A stretch of 64,000 nucleotides of DNA, taken from assembly GCF_020639365.1 (NCBI RefSeq), contig NZ_JAINUL010000001.1:4243309-4307308 (forward strand), given 5' to 3'. Below are positions 15,567 to 23,188 of the stretch, piece after piece. Under the pieces are notes generated by a model, which saw only the letters and a list, made by a program, of their open reading frames with translations, had not been told where the DNA came from and searched no databases. The DNA is from Streptomyces flavotricini (lineage in GTDB: Bacteria; Actinomycetota; Actinomycetes; Streptomycetales; Streptomycetaceae). The translations under genes and the position numbers were made by a program. Numbering within the stretch: the first letter of the stretch is position 1; the number at the start of each line of letters is the position of its first letter.

Positions 15567-17648
15567 CTAGTTTCCGACCCCCTCCGGGCGGATGGCCGGG
15601 AGCGCCGTCTGCGGCTTCGGGAGGAGGGCCTTGGACAGGTCCTGGCCGCCCTTCTCGTCGAGCCCGTACATCGCCTCGTAGATCTTGCGGACCGCCGGCC
15701 CGGAAGCCCCGGAGCCCGTACCGCCCTGGGAGATCGTCATGACGATCGCGTAGTCCTCGGTGTACGAGGCGAACCAGGAGGTGGTCTGCTTGCCCTGGAC
15801 CTCCGCCGTACCGGTCTTGGCGTGCATCGGGATCTGCTTCTGCGGCCAGCCGCCGAACCGCCAGGCCGCGCTGCCGGTCGTGGCCACCGAGGCGAGCGCC
15901 CCGTCGATGTCGTCGCGCAGCTCCTCGTCCATCGGCAGCCGTCCCTGCTCCTTCGGCGCGATCTCCTTGACCGAGGTGCCGTCGGCGCTGACCACGGCCT
16001 TGCCGATGCTCGGCTGGTGCATCATGCCGCCGTTGGCGATGGCCGCGTAGATCGACGCCATCTGGATCGGGGTGACGAGGGTGTCGCCCTGGCCGATCGA
16101 GTAGTTGATCGCGTCGCCCTCGCGCAGCTGGTTGCCCTGGCGGCAGTTCTCGTACGCGATCTTCTCGGCGTACGAGCCGTCCTTCTTGCCGTCCCGGCAC
16201 CAGGCGGCCTTGTTGGCCTCGAAGAAGTCCTTCTTCCACTGGCGGTCGGGGACCCGGCCGTTCACCTCGTTCGGCAGGTCGACGCCGGTCGCCTTGCCCA
16301 GCCCGAACGCGTGGGCCGTCTTGTAGAACCAGTCGCTCGGGTCCTTCTTGGGGTTGATCCCGCCGTCCTTCTTCCACTCCTTGTCCGCGATGCCGTAGTA
16401 GACGGTGTCGCAGGAGACTTCGAGGGCCCGGCCGATGGTGATGTCGCCGTAGCCCTGCGATTCGAAGTTGGTGAAGGTCTGGCTGCCGACCGAGTACGAG
16501 CTGGGGCAGCCGTACCGGCCGTTGAAGGGGTACCCGGCGTTGACCGCGGCGGTCGAGGAGACCACCTTGAAGATCGAGCCGGGGGCCGCCTGGCCCTGGA
16601 TCGCCCGGTTGAGCAGCGGGTAGTTGGATTCCTTGTCGGTGAGGGACGCGTAGTCCTTGGCGGAGATGCCCCCCACCCACGCGTTCGGGTCGTACGTCGG
16701 GTTGGAGGCCATCGCCACGATCCGGCCGGTCTTGGCCTCCATGACGACGACCGCGCCCGAGTCGGCCTCGTAGTTCTTGTGCGTGATCTTGTCGTAGGTC
16801 TTGCGCGCTTCGAGCATCGCGTTGTTGAGCTCGCGCTCGGCGACCGCCTGCACGCGCGAGTCGATCGAGGTGACGATGTTGGAGCCGGGCGTCGGCTTGT
16901 CGGCCTGCGCCTGCCCTATGACGCGCCCGAGGTTGTCCACCTCGTAGCGGGTGACGCCCGCCTTCCCGCGCAGCTCCTTGTCGTACGTGCGCTCCAGGCC
17001 GGAACGGCCCACCTGGTCGGAGCGCAGGTACGGGGAGTCGGTCTTCCTGGCCTTGGTGATCTCCGCGTCGGTGACGGGCGAGAGGTAGCCGAGCACCTGC
17101 GAGGTGTTGGCCCCGTCGGGTCCGGCGTAGCGGCGCAGGGCGGTCGGCTCGGCGGTGATCCCGGGGAACTGCTCGGCGTGCTCCCTTATCTCCAGCACCT
17201 GGTCCGTCGTCGCCTCGTCGGTGACGGGGATCGGCTGGTACGGGGAGCCGTTCCAGCACGGCTTGGGCGTCTTCGCGTCGCACAGCCGGACGCTGTTGAC
17301 CACGTCGTCCGGGTTGAGGCCCAGGACGCCGGCGAGCCGGGTCAGGACGTCCTTGCCCTTGTCCTTCATCTTGGTGAGGTCGGTACGGCTGGCGGAGACG
17401 ACCATGCGCGTCTCGTTGTCGGCGAGGGGCACTCCGCGGGAGTCCAGGATCGAGCCGCGTACGGCGGGCTGGACGACCTGCTGGGTGTGGTTGTTCTTGG
17501 CCTCGTCCGTGTACTCCTGGCCGTTGCGGACCTGGAGGTACCACAGGCGCCCGCCCAGCGTGAGCAGCAGGGAGAAGACGACCACCTGGATGACGACCAG
17601 GCGGTTCTGGACCCGGGGCGTGCGCCCCGTCTCCGGAATGTTGCTCAA
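15567..17648 (-). CDS. Class B penicillin-binding protein (PBP2-type transpeptidase)
   Basis: Peptidoglycan cross-linking enzyme of 693 residues. One N-terminal anchor (about 17-37), a dimerisation/pedestal domain from about 60 to 240 (VRGSILDSRGVPLADN), then the transpeptidase with SIFK (Ser358, Lys361), SCD (Ser412, the SxN equivalent) and KTGTAEVQ near residue 605; YSIGQGDTLVTPIQMA is typical of PBP2. The start is TTG at 17648, supported by GGGGGAG seven bases upstream. No RodA or MreC gene is adjacent, so it is likely one of several paralogues used in growth or sporulation. Upstream gene is aldehyde dehydrogenase. Confidence 0.93.
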   Translation of the reverse strand: MSNIPETGRTPRVQNRLVVIQVVVFSLLLTLGGRLWYLQVRNGQEYTDEAKNNHTQQVVQPAVRGSILDSRGVPLADNETRMVVSASRTDLTKMKDKGKDVLTRLAGVLGLNPDDVVNSVRLCDAKTPKPCWNGSPYQPIPVTDEATTDQVLEIREHAEQFPGITAEPTALRRYAGPDGANTSQVLGYLSPVTDAEITKARKTDSPYLRSDQVGRSGLERTYDKELRGKAGVTRYEVDNLGRVIGQAQADKPTPGSNIVTSIDSRVQAVAERELNNAMLEARKTYDKITHKNYEADSGAVVVMEAKTGRIVAMASNPTYDPNAWVGGISAKDYASLTDKESNYPLLNRAIQGQAAPGSIFKVVSSTAAVNAGYPFNGRYGCPSSYSVGSQTFTNFESQGYGDITIGRALEVSCDTVYYGIADKEWKKDGGINPKKDPSDWFYKTAHAFGLGKATGVDLPNEVNGRVPDRQWKKDFFEANKAAWCRDGKKDGSYAEKIAYENCRQGNQLREGDAINYSIGQGDTLVTPIQMASIYAAIANGGMMHQPSIGKAVVSADGTSVKEIAPKEQGRLPMDEELRDDIDGALASVATTGSAAWRFGGWPQKQIPMHAKTGTAEVQGKQTTSWFASYTEDYAIVMTISQGGTGSGASGPAVRKIYEAMYGLDEKGGQDLSKALLPKPQTALPAIRPEGVGN

Positions 17649-17757
17649 CTCAGGTCTCCCCCGGAACGCTGCCCGCCACTGACTCGCACGAGTCTAGAGC
17701 GACCCCGGAAGGAGTAACGAGGCCGGAAGTGGATCGGAAGCCGCAAGGGCGTCGGCG

Positions 17758-19215
17758 TCAGAAGGGGAAAGCGGTGCGTCCGTGCTGCACCGAGATCCAC
17801 TTCTGGGTGGTGAAGGCCTCGATCGTGGCCTCGCCGTTCAGCCGGCCCAGCCCCGAGGCCTTCTCCCCGCCGAACGCGGCGAGCGGCTCGTCCCCGATGG
17901 TCGAGTCGTTGACGTGGATCATCCCGGTCTCGATCCGCTGCGCGAACCGCACGCCGCGCTCCACGTCCCGCGTGTGCACGGCGCCGCTCAGCCCGTACGG
18001 GGTCGCGTTGGTCAGCCGTACGGCCTCGTCCTCGCCGTCGAAGACCACCAGCAGCGCCACCGGGCCGAAGATCTCCTGGCCGAGCAGCGGGGAGTCCTCG
18101 GGCAGGTCGGCCAGGACGGTCGGCTCGACCAGGTTGCCGCGCGTAGACCCGCGTACGAGGGCCTGCGCCCCGGATTCGACGGCCTGGTCCACCAGCGCGG
18201 TCAGCGCATCGGCCTGGAAGGAGTTGATCAGCGGGCCGATGTGGGTGTCGGCCTCGTGGGGGTCGCCGGTCTTCAGGCCCCGCACGCGGGTGGTGAACTT
18301 CTCGGTGAACTCCTCGGCGATCGAGGCGTCCACGAGGATCCGGTTGGCGGCCATGCAGACCTGGCCCTGGTAGACGAAGCGGCTGAAGACGGCCGCGTCC
18401 ACCGCGTAGTCGAGGTCGGCGTCGTCGAGGACGACGAGCGCGCTGTTGCCGCTGAGCTCCAGGACCGTGCGCTTGAAGTGGCGGGCGGCGACCGAACCCA
18501 CGTGCCGGCCGACCCGGTCGGAGCCGGCGAAGGAGATGACCTTCGGGACGGGGTGGGTCAGGAGCGCGTCGCCTATTTCGGCGATGTCCGTGACCAGCAC
18601 GTTGAGGAGTCCGGCGGGCAGGCCCGCGTCCTCGAAGATCTTGGCGATGACCCCGCCGCCGACCACGGGTGCGTTCTGGTTCGGCTTGATCACCACCGCG
18701 TTGCCCAGGGCCAGGGCCGGGGCGACCGACTTCAGGGTGACCAGGAAGGGGAAGTTGAACGGGCTGATCACGGTGACGACGCCGACCGGGAGGCGCTGGA
18801 CCCGGTTCTCCTTGCCGTCGACCGGCGAGGCGAGGATGCGGCCCTCGGGGCGGATGGCCAGCTGGATCGCCTCGCGGATGAACTCCTTGGCGAGGTGCAC
18901 CTCGTACTCGGCCTTGGGACGGGTCCCGCCGAGCTCGTCGATCATCGCCTCGATGATCTCCTTCTCGCGCTCCTCGGTGAGGCGCAGGGCGCGTTCCAGG
19001 ACGGCGCGTCTGGCGTACGGGCTGGTGGCGGCCCACTCTCTCTGGGCGCGCTCGGCGCCGCGGTAGGCCCGGTCCACCTGCTCGACGGTGGCCACGGTGA
19101 TGGCCGCGAGCTTCTCCCCGTTGTACGGGTTGACGTCGATGATGTCCCACGAACCGGTGCCGGCCAGCCATTCGCCGTCGATGTACTGGTGAGCCAGGTC
19201 GTCGAATATGGACAT
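17758..19215 (-). CDS. Aldehyde dehydrogenase family protein (aromatic aldehyde type)
   Basis: NAD(P)-dependent oxidation of an aldehyde to an acid. The 485 residues show the catalytic Glu in VLELSGNSALVV (about residue 250) and catalytic Cys in YQGQVCMAANR (about 284), with the nucleotide-binding SFAGSDRVGRHVG segment. It resembles vanillin/benzaldehyde dehydrogenases in the QGQVCMA active-site form, but the substrate cannot be read from sequence. ATG at 19215 (MSIFDDLAHQYIDGEW) has AAGGGATG just upstream; longer in-frame starts add an unrelated leader. The PBP gene downstream has no obvious functional link. Confidence 0.93.
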   Translation of the reverse strand: MSIFDDLAHQYIDGEWLAGTGSWDIIDVNPYNGEKLAAITVATVEQVDRAYRGAERAQREWAATSPYARRAVLERALRLTEEREKEIIEAMIDELGGTRPKAEYEVHLAKEFIREAIQLAIRPEGRILASPVDGKENRVQRLPVGVVTVISPFNFPFLVTLKSVAPALALGNAVVIKPNQNAPVVGGGVIAKIFEDAGLPAGLLNVLVTDIAEIGDALLTHPVPKVISFAGSDRVGRHVGSVAARHFKRTVLELSGNSALVVLDDADLDYAVDAAVFSRFVYQGQVCMAANRILVDASIAEEFTEKFTTRVRGLKTGDPHEADTHIGPLINSFQADALTALVDQAVESGAQALVRGSTRGNLVEPTVLADLPEDSPLLGQEIFGPVALLVVFDGEDEAVRLTNATPYGLSGAVHTRDVERGVRFAQRIETGMIHVNDSTIGDEPLAAFGGEKASGLGRLNGEATIEAFTTQKWISVQHGRTAFPF

Positions 19216-19304
19216 GCCATCCCTTACTGCGAGCGCGCACCCGTGCGCTGCACCGGAGACCGATCGGTCATCATGCACTGATCAGACGTCATACTACGTG
19301 CGAA

Positions 19305-20165
19305 TCAAGACAGTTGGAGCAGGCCACGGAGAAGATCCCGCGTCCGGTCGGCATCGGGGCAATCGGCCTGGAGCCGCTCCATCGCCCTCTCGTACTGCGC
19401 TACTTCCTCGTCTTTGTCCAGGTAGAGGGCACTGGTGAGCTGTTCCAGATAGACGATGTCCTGGAGGTCGGACTCCGGGAAGCGCAGCAGGGTGAAGGCT
19501 CCGCTTTCGCCCGCGTGGCCGCCGAAGGAGAACGGCATCACCTGGAGCTGCACGTTGGGCCGCTGGGAGACCTCGATGAGGTGCTCCAGCTGGCCGCGCA
19601 TGACGTCGCGGTCGCCGTACGGGCGGCGCAGGGCGGCCTCGTCGAGGACGGCGTGGAAGACCGGGGCGTTCTCCGAGACGAGCACCTTCTGGCGCTCCAG
19701 GCGCAGTGCGACGCGGCGGTCGATCTCGGCCTTGGTGGCACCGGGCATGCCGCGGCTGACGACGGCCTGGGCGTAGGCCTCGGTCTGCAACAGGCCGTGG
19801 ACGAACTGGACTTCGTAGATCCGGATGAGCGAGGCCGCGCCCTCCAGGCCGATGTACGTCTGGAACCACCCCGGCAGCACGTCGCCGTAGCTGTGCCACC
19901 AGCCGGCCGCGTTGGCCTCGCGGACGAGCCCCAGCAGGGACTCCCGCTCCGCGCCGTCCGTGACTCCGTAGAGCGTGAGGAGGTCCTCCACGTCCCTTGC
20001 CTTGAAGCTCACCCTTCCCAACTCCAAGCGGCTGATCTTCGATTCGGATGCGCGGATCGAGTAGCCGGCCGCCTCACGGGTGATGCCGCGGGATTCTCGG
20101 AGTCGCCTGAGCTGAGAGCCCAGGAGGATGCGGCGCACCACAGAACCGCTTGCTTCTGCGGTCAC
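19305..20165 (-). CDS. XRE family regulator with DUF5753 (whiJ-like)
   Basis: DNA-binding regulator of 286 residues. HTH about 14-70 (LGSQLRRLRESRGITREAAGY, then ASESKISRLELGR) and a DUF5753 ligand/partner domain from about 95 (PGWFQTYIGLEGAASLIRIYE) to the end. GTG at 20165 is chosen because GGAGGG lies eight bases upstream and the product then starts TAEASGSVVRRILLG; the in-frame ATGs at 20183/20189 lack such a site. It is divergent from an HATPase gene and near a DUF397 gene, the three-part set known from whiJ/abaA-type developmental loci of streptomycetes. Probably acts on the repeated element at 20375-20401 and 21520-21546. Confidence 0.93.
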   Translation of the reverse strand: MTAEASGSVVRRILLGSQLRRLRESRGITREAAGYSIRASESKISRLELGRVSFKARDVEDLLTLYGVTDGAERESLLGLVREANAAGWWHSYGDVLPGWFQTYIGLEGAASLIRIYEVQFVHGLLQTEAYAQAVVSRGMPGATKAEIDRRVALRLERQKVLVSENAPVFHAVLDEAALRRPYGDRDVMRGQLEHLIEVSQRPNVQLQVMPFSFGGHAGESGAFTLLRFPESDLQDIVYLEQLTSALYLDKDEEVAQYERAMERLQADCPDADRTRDLLRGLLQLS

Positions 20166-20374
20166 TAGTCCTGCCCTCCCCATCGCCATGTGTACGCGTG
20201 GTCTGCGCGTGATGTGCGTCGCCGGGGCCCCCGCACCCCAGGCCCCGCAGTCTGCCACCAAAACGCATCGGTCCGTACTCGTTCTGTAACGGAATCCCGG
20301 CTCCCGGAAAAGAAGTCCGTAAGTATGCGTAGGAAGAAATGAGCAAGAACCATCACGGGAGTGGACAGGTCCGG

Positions 20375-20401
20375 CGCGTGCACGTGCATCTGCCCTTGCA
20401 T
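20375..20401 (+). repeat. 27-bp regulatory element, copy 1
   Basis: Matches copy 2 (21520-21546, opposite strand) at 26 of 27 bases. Contains the palindrome TGCACGTGCA (20379-20388), then TCTGCCC and TTGCAT. The TTGCAT end coincides with a -35 position. Its orientation points toward the HATPase gene, as copy 2 points toward the DUF397 gene. Confidence 0.85.
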
Positions 20402-20424
20402 CCAGCTTCTGCATTCGGAACGAT
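20396..20424 (+). promoter_or_regulatory. Predicted promoter of the HATPase gene, abutting the 27-bp element
   Basis: TTGCAT (20396-20401) as -35, 17-base spacer, AACGAT (20419-20424) as weak -10. The same geometry (element, 17 bases, -10) occurs before the DUF397 gene with TATGAT. The weak -10 suggests need for an activator. Start site not proven. Confidence 0.5.
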
Positions 20425-20529
20425 GGTGCCGCGCACCTGCGTGCTCTTTCGCGCCGGCGCCGGACCCACCCCGCAGTTCTTTCTGGACGGAGCGCGCCGC
20501 TCCGCCCGCGAATCCCGGGAGTGCCTCGC

Positions 20530-21069
20530 ATGGGGACGAATGGATCGACCATGCTCGAGCCGTTACGGCAGGGGCTGCCCCCGGTCGACCCCACGGCTGT
20601 CTCCGGGTCCGCCTCCTGCGCTCTGCCCGCCCGCTTCGAGGCGGTGCGGGGCGCCCGTTCGTTCACCCGGTCGACCTTGTCGCAGTGGGGTCTCGACGAG
20701 CGCTTCGACGACGTGGCCCTGGTGGTCTCCGAACTCGTCACGAACGCGCTGCGCCACGCCCTGCCGGAGGACGCCGGGGCCGGTGGCGGTTCGGGCCCGG
20801 ATTCCGGGGCGGGTTCGGGCGAGCCGGAGCCGACGGTACGGCTGCACCTGATGCGGTGGAGCACCCGGCTGGTGTGCGCGGTACGGGACCCCAGCGAGGA
20901 CCGGCCGGGCGGGTCGTTCGCACCGGAGCGCACGCAGGAGAACTGCGACCTGGAATCGGGGCGCGGGCTGTTCCTCGTGGACGCCTACAGCGACAGCTGG
21001 GGCTGGCATCCGCTCGCGGGCCGGCTGACCGGCAAGGTGGTCTGGGCGCTGTTCATGCTCCACGAGTAG
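20530..21069 (+). CDS. HATPase_c ATP-binding protein (RsbW-like anti-sigma type)
   Basis: Protein of 179 residues with the GHKL fold: N box ELVTNALRHALP (about 63-75), a Gly/Ser/Asp-rich insertion (about 76-95), the VRDPSEDRPGGSF block and the G2 box LESGRGLFLVDAYSDSWGW. The domain binds ATP and in RsbW relatives acts as an anti-sigma factor or anti-anti-sigma kinase; no sigma gene is adjacent. ATG at 20530 has GGGAG eight bases upstream. Member of the XRE/HATPase/DUF397 set and preceded by the 27-bp element, so coordinated control is likely. Partner proteins unknown. Confidence 0.88.
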   Translation: MGTNGSTMLEPLRQGLPPVDPTAVSGSASCALPARFEAVRGARSFTRSTLSQWGLDERFDDVALVVSELVTNALRHALPEDAGAGGGSGPDSGAGSGEPEPTVRLHLMRWSTRLVCAVRDPSEDRPGGSFAPERTQENCDLESGRGLFLVDAYSDSWGWHPLAGRLTGKVVWALFMLHE

Positions 21070-21130
21070 GGCGGCGGGGCGCGGAGCACGTGCACGGGGC
21101 GCGGGGGCGAAGAGCGACTCGGTGATGAAA

Positions 21131-21169
21131 ACTGGCCGGGGTTGATCATTGCGATCAGTCCCGGCCAGT
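21131..21169. terminator. Convergent terminator between HATPase and DUF397 genes
   Basis: Ten-bp perfect stem (21131-21140 with 21160-21169), topped by a second five-bp stem TGATC/GATCA, between convergent stops at 21069 and 21223. A further TGCACGTGCA palindrome (21169-21178) begins at its right edge. Confidence 0.75.
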
Positions 21170-21222
21170 GCACGTGCATGGCTTGATCAGCGCGCCGTTC
21201 CTCCGGCCGTCCCACCGGCCGA

Positions 21223-21459
21223 TCAGGCGATCAGGTGGTCGAACTCGCCGTCCTTGACGCCCAGCAGCAGCGCCTCTATCTCGGCCGGCGTGTAGACGAG
21301 CGCCGGCCCGTCCGGGAAGCGCGAGTTGCGCACGGCGACAGCGCCACCCGGCAGCTTGGCGAACTCCACACAGGAACCTTGCGAGTTGCTGTGTCTGCTC
21401 TTCTGCCAGGTCACTCCGTCGAGTTCTGCAGCTGCCATCCCGTTGTACGCGTGGTCCAC
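21223..21459 (-). CDS. DUF397 domain protein (small partner of XRE regulators)
   Basis: Protein of 78 residues with the DUF397 pattern: WQKSRHSNSQGSCVEFA, VAVRNSRFPDGPALVYTPAEIEALL and the end GEFDHLI. DUF397 proteins are found in large numbers in streptomycetes next to XRE/DUF5753 regulators and are thought to oppose or tune them. The GTG at 21459 is taken as start; a possible ATG eight codons in gives a shorter form. Preceded by a promoter with TATGAT -10 and by copy 2 of the 27-bp element. Confidence 0.92.
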   Translation of the reverse strand: MDHAYNGMAAAELDGVTWQKSRHSNSQGSCVEFAKLPGGAVAVRNSRFPDGPALVYTPAEIEALLLGVKDGEFDHLIA

Positions 21460-21496
21460 AGGAAGCCCCCGATAGTGCAGATGTCAACTGCACCGG

Positions 21497-21525
21497 ATCA
21501 TAGCTGTGTTCATAAGCGCATGCAT
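21497..21525 (-). promoter_or_regulatory. Predicted promoter of the DUF397 gene, abutting the 27-bp element
   Basis: On the minus strand: ATGCAT (21520-21525) at -35, 17 bases, then TATGAT (21497-21502), a near-consensus -10. A start near 21490 gives a leader of about 30 bases. A TTGACA at 21480-21485 on the same strand has no -10 at proper distance. Confidence 0.6.
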
Positions 21526-21546
21526 GGGCAGATGCACGTGCACGCG
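21520..21546 (-). repeat. 27-bp regulatory element, copy 2
   Basis: Read on the minus strand it equals copy 1 (20375-20401) except for one base (A for T at position 22). It includes the palindrome TGCACGTGCA (21533-21542). The two copies are inverted in the chromosome but each points at its own downstream gene. Confidence 0.85.
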
Positions 21547-21749
21547 GAGGGTGCTCCCCTGATCACTGTCAGGGAAGAACTCGGGTGGATCAGGGGCGAA
21601 TCAGACCCTTATAAAGCCTGGATCAAGCTCCGACCGGGGTCCGGAGCCGACCGCCCTTCAGGCCTTCTTCAGATTTGTCCGCACGCGGGCGGCCCTGTTC
21701 GATGGTCGGGACCGCACCGGCCTTCCATCCACCCGTAAGGGGACCGCGC

Positions 21750-21923
21750 ATGCTCCGCAACGCCCTTGAGCCCTGGCACCTGATCCTGCTCCTCGTCGTC
21801 TGCGTGCTGGTCTTCGGCTCGAAGAAGCTGCCCGACATGGCCCGCTCGGTGGGCAGGTCGATGCGCATCCTGAAGTCGGAGACGCAGGCCCTGCGGGGCG
21901 AGGGCGACGGACGGCAGCACTGA
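21750..21923 (+). CDS. Short TatA/E-like protein
   Basis: Protein of 57 residues: a single membrane helix (about 9-24, HLILLLVVCVLVFG), the hinge FGSKKLPDMARSVG and the start of the amphipathic helix (RSMRILKSETQAL). This is the TatA/E pattern, subunit of the twin-arginine translocase pore, but the usual long acidic tail is missing. ATG at 21750 has TAAGGGG upstream. No tatB or tatC gene is near, so it is an orphan paralogue; the main tatAC is expected elsewhere. Whether it joins a Tat complex is not shown. Confidence 0.88.
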   Translation: MLRNALEPWHLILLLVVCVLVFGSKKLPDMARSVGRSMRILKSETQALRGEGDGRQH

Positions 21924-21932
21924 GCGGCAGCG

Positions 21933-23105
21933 CTAACGCGGCAGCGGGGGCCGCCTGGTGGCCACATGGGCCCGGTCGGCGGCGGCGGTGCCGTCCTCCC
22001 AGCCCGCGTGGTCGGTGGCACCGCGCAGCCGGGTGGTGGTGGTCCGGGGGAACATCTCGTCCGCCCGGGAGGTGACGGCGACGTCGCGGGCCACCAGGGC
22101 GGGCAGGTTGTCGGGGGCCTCGGCCGCGGCGTGCCCGGCGGTCTCGGCGAGGCGCTGGCCGAGCCGGCTGGCGTACGCGAGCAGGAACGACTGCCGGAAG
22201 GTCTTGGTCCGCTTCCGTCCGCCGGAGCGCTGCGCGGCCTCGGCACGGGTCATGGCGGCGGTGCCCTGCACGAGCAGGGACGTATAGAGCAGCTCGACGG
22301 CTTCCAGATCGCTCTCGAACCCCACCACGGTGGAGAACTCGAAGGCGCTGTTCCACACCGCCCGGCACCGGTTGGCGGTGGCCACGGCGTCCAGCAGCAC
22401 CGCCTTCGCCTCCTCGTAGGGAGCCTCGACCCCGATCCGGCAGGCCGCGGGCACCTGTGCGGGCCCCTTGCCGCTCGCCGCGAGCACGGCCTCGTCGACG
22501 GTGTGCCGGGCCATCAGCTCCTGCGCCTTGGCACTGAGCGCCTCGGCCTCCTCCGGGAAGTTGGTCGCCTCGGCCTTGGCGAGCAGCGCCCGGATGCGCG
22601 AGAGCATGCGGGGCTCGATGTGCGCGTGCTCCAGAGCGTCACCGACGGGGTCCCCGGGCAGTGGCCCGACCGGCTCGATGGAGGGCAGCCGGATCAGCAG
22701 CCGGAACACCTCGAGCACGGCGGTGGCCAGGCTGAACCGATCGCTCTTCTCCCGCCGCACGAGGGCTTCCCCGTACGCGTGGTCATCTCCCCACCACACT
22801 TCGGCGTCGGTCCACCGCTCGGGCAGCCGGGCGTAGCGCCGCGCCTCGGCGGCGATCAGGTCGCCGGTGATCCGCAGGTGCCGCTCGCCGAGGTCCCGCC
22901 CCACGAGCCGGAGCACATCGGCGGGCCGCCACCCCCGCTCCCAGGCCTGCCGTACGTACGCGTCCCCGCGGGCCAGCAGCTCCCGCCCGACCCCACCCCA
23001 CTGCCCGCCGTCCCCGACGAGCACCGAGGCCCCGGCATCCAACCCGGCATCGTCCTGGCTGTAGAGCGCGGCCTGACAAGCCCGATCGACAATCTCTCTC
23101 ACCAC
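21933..23105 (-). CDS. DUF2786 domain protein
   Basis: Protein of 390 residues. The DUF2786 motif is at about 168-207 (RIRALLAKAEATNFPEEAEALS and AQELMARHTVDEA), a helical segment also found in phage and plasmid proteins. The N-terminal part has a Trp-rich stretch (ERWTDAEVWWGDDHAYGEAL) and the C-terminal part a basic region (RSGGRKRTKTFRQSFLLAYASRLGQRLAE). Function unknown. Two adjacent GTG codons start the frame at 23105. Divergent from the PolA-like gene with only 83 bases between, so the two may share a control region. Confidence 0.85.
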   Translation of the reverse strand: MVREIVDRACQAALYSQDDAGLDAGASVLVGDGGQWGGVGRELLARGDAYVRQAWERGWRPADVLRLVGRDLGERHLRITGDLIAAEARRYARLPERWTDAEVWWGDDHAYGEALVRREKSDRFSLATAVLEVFRLLIRLPSIEPVGPLPGDPVGDALEHAHIEPRMLSRIRALLAKAEATNFPEEAEALSAKAQELMARHTVDEAVLAASGKGPAQVPAACRIGVEAPYEEAKAVLLDAVATANRCRAVWNSAFEFSTVVGFESDLEAVELLYTSLLVQGTAAMTRAEAAQRSGGRKRTKTFRQSFLLAYASRLGQRLAETAGHAAAEAPDNLPALVARDVAVTSRADEMFPRTTTTRLRGATDHAGWEDGTAAADRAHVATRRPPLPR

Positions 23106-23188
23106 CCCAGCTTGTCACGCCCCGCCGACCCCACCCCCCGCGCGCCGACCGGGCCGGACTGTCAGCCCCCGGTGGGACACTCGCACCC

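Larger units (their letters stand above)
20166..20529. other. Divergent control region of XRE and HATPase genes
   Basis: A 364-base stretch without a supported gene. It holds one copy of the 27-bp element (20375-20401) and a promoter reading toward the HATPase gene. From 20339 there is an open frame starting ATGAGC with AGGAAG before it, but it soon enters the HATPase gene in another frame and I do not accept it. The left half (20220-20330) has an A-rich patch near 20315-20340 that may carry the XRE promoter. Confidence 0.6.

Noticed and set aside
20339..20851. Plus-strand frame with AGGAAG before ATG, upstream of and into the HATPase gene
   Set aside because: After about 70 codons it overlaps the HATPase gene in another frame with Arg/Ser/Pro-rich nonsense; the first part includes the 27-bp regulatory element.
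21480..21485. TTGACA on the minus strand before the DUF397 gene as main promoter
   Set aside because: No -10 hexamer at 16-19 bases; the TATGAT further upstream with the 27-bp element fits better.
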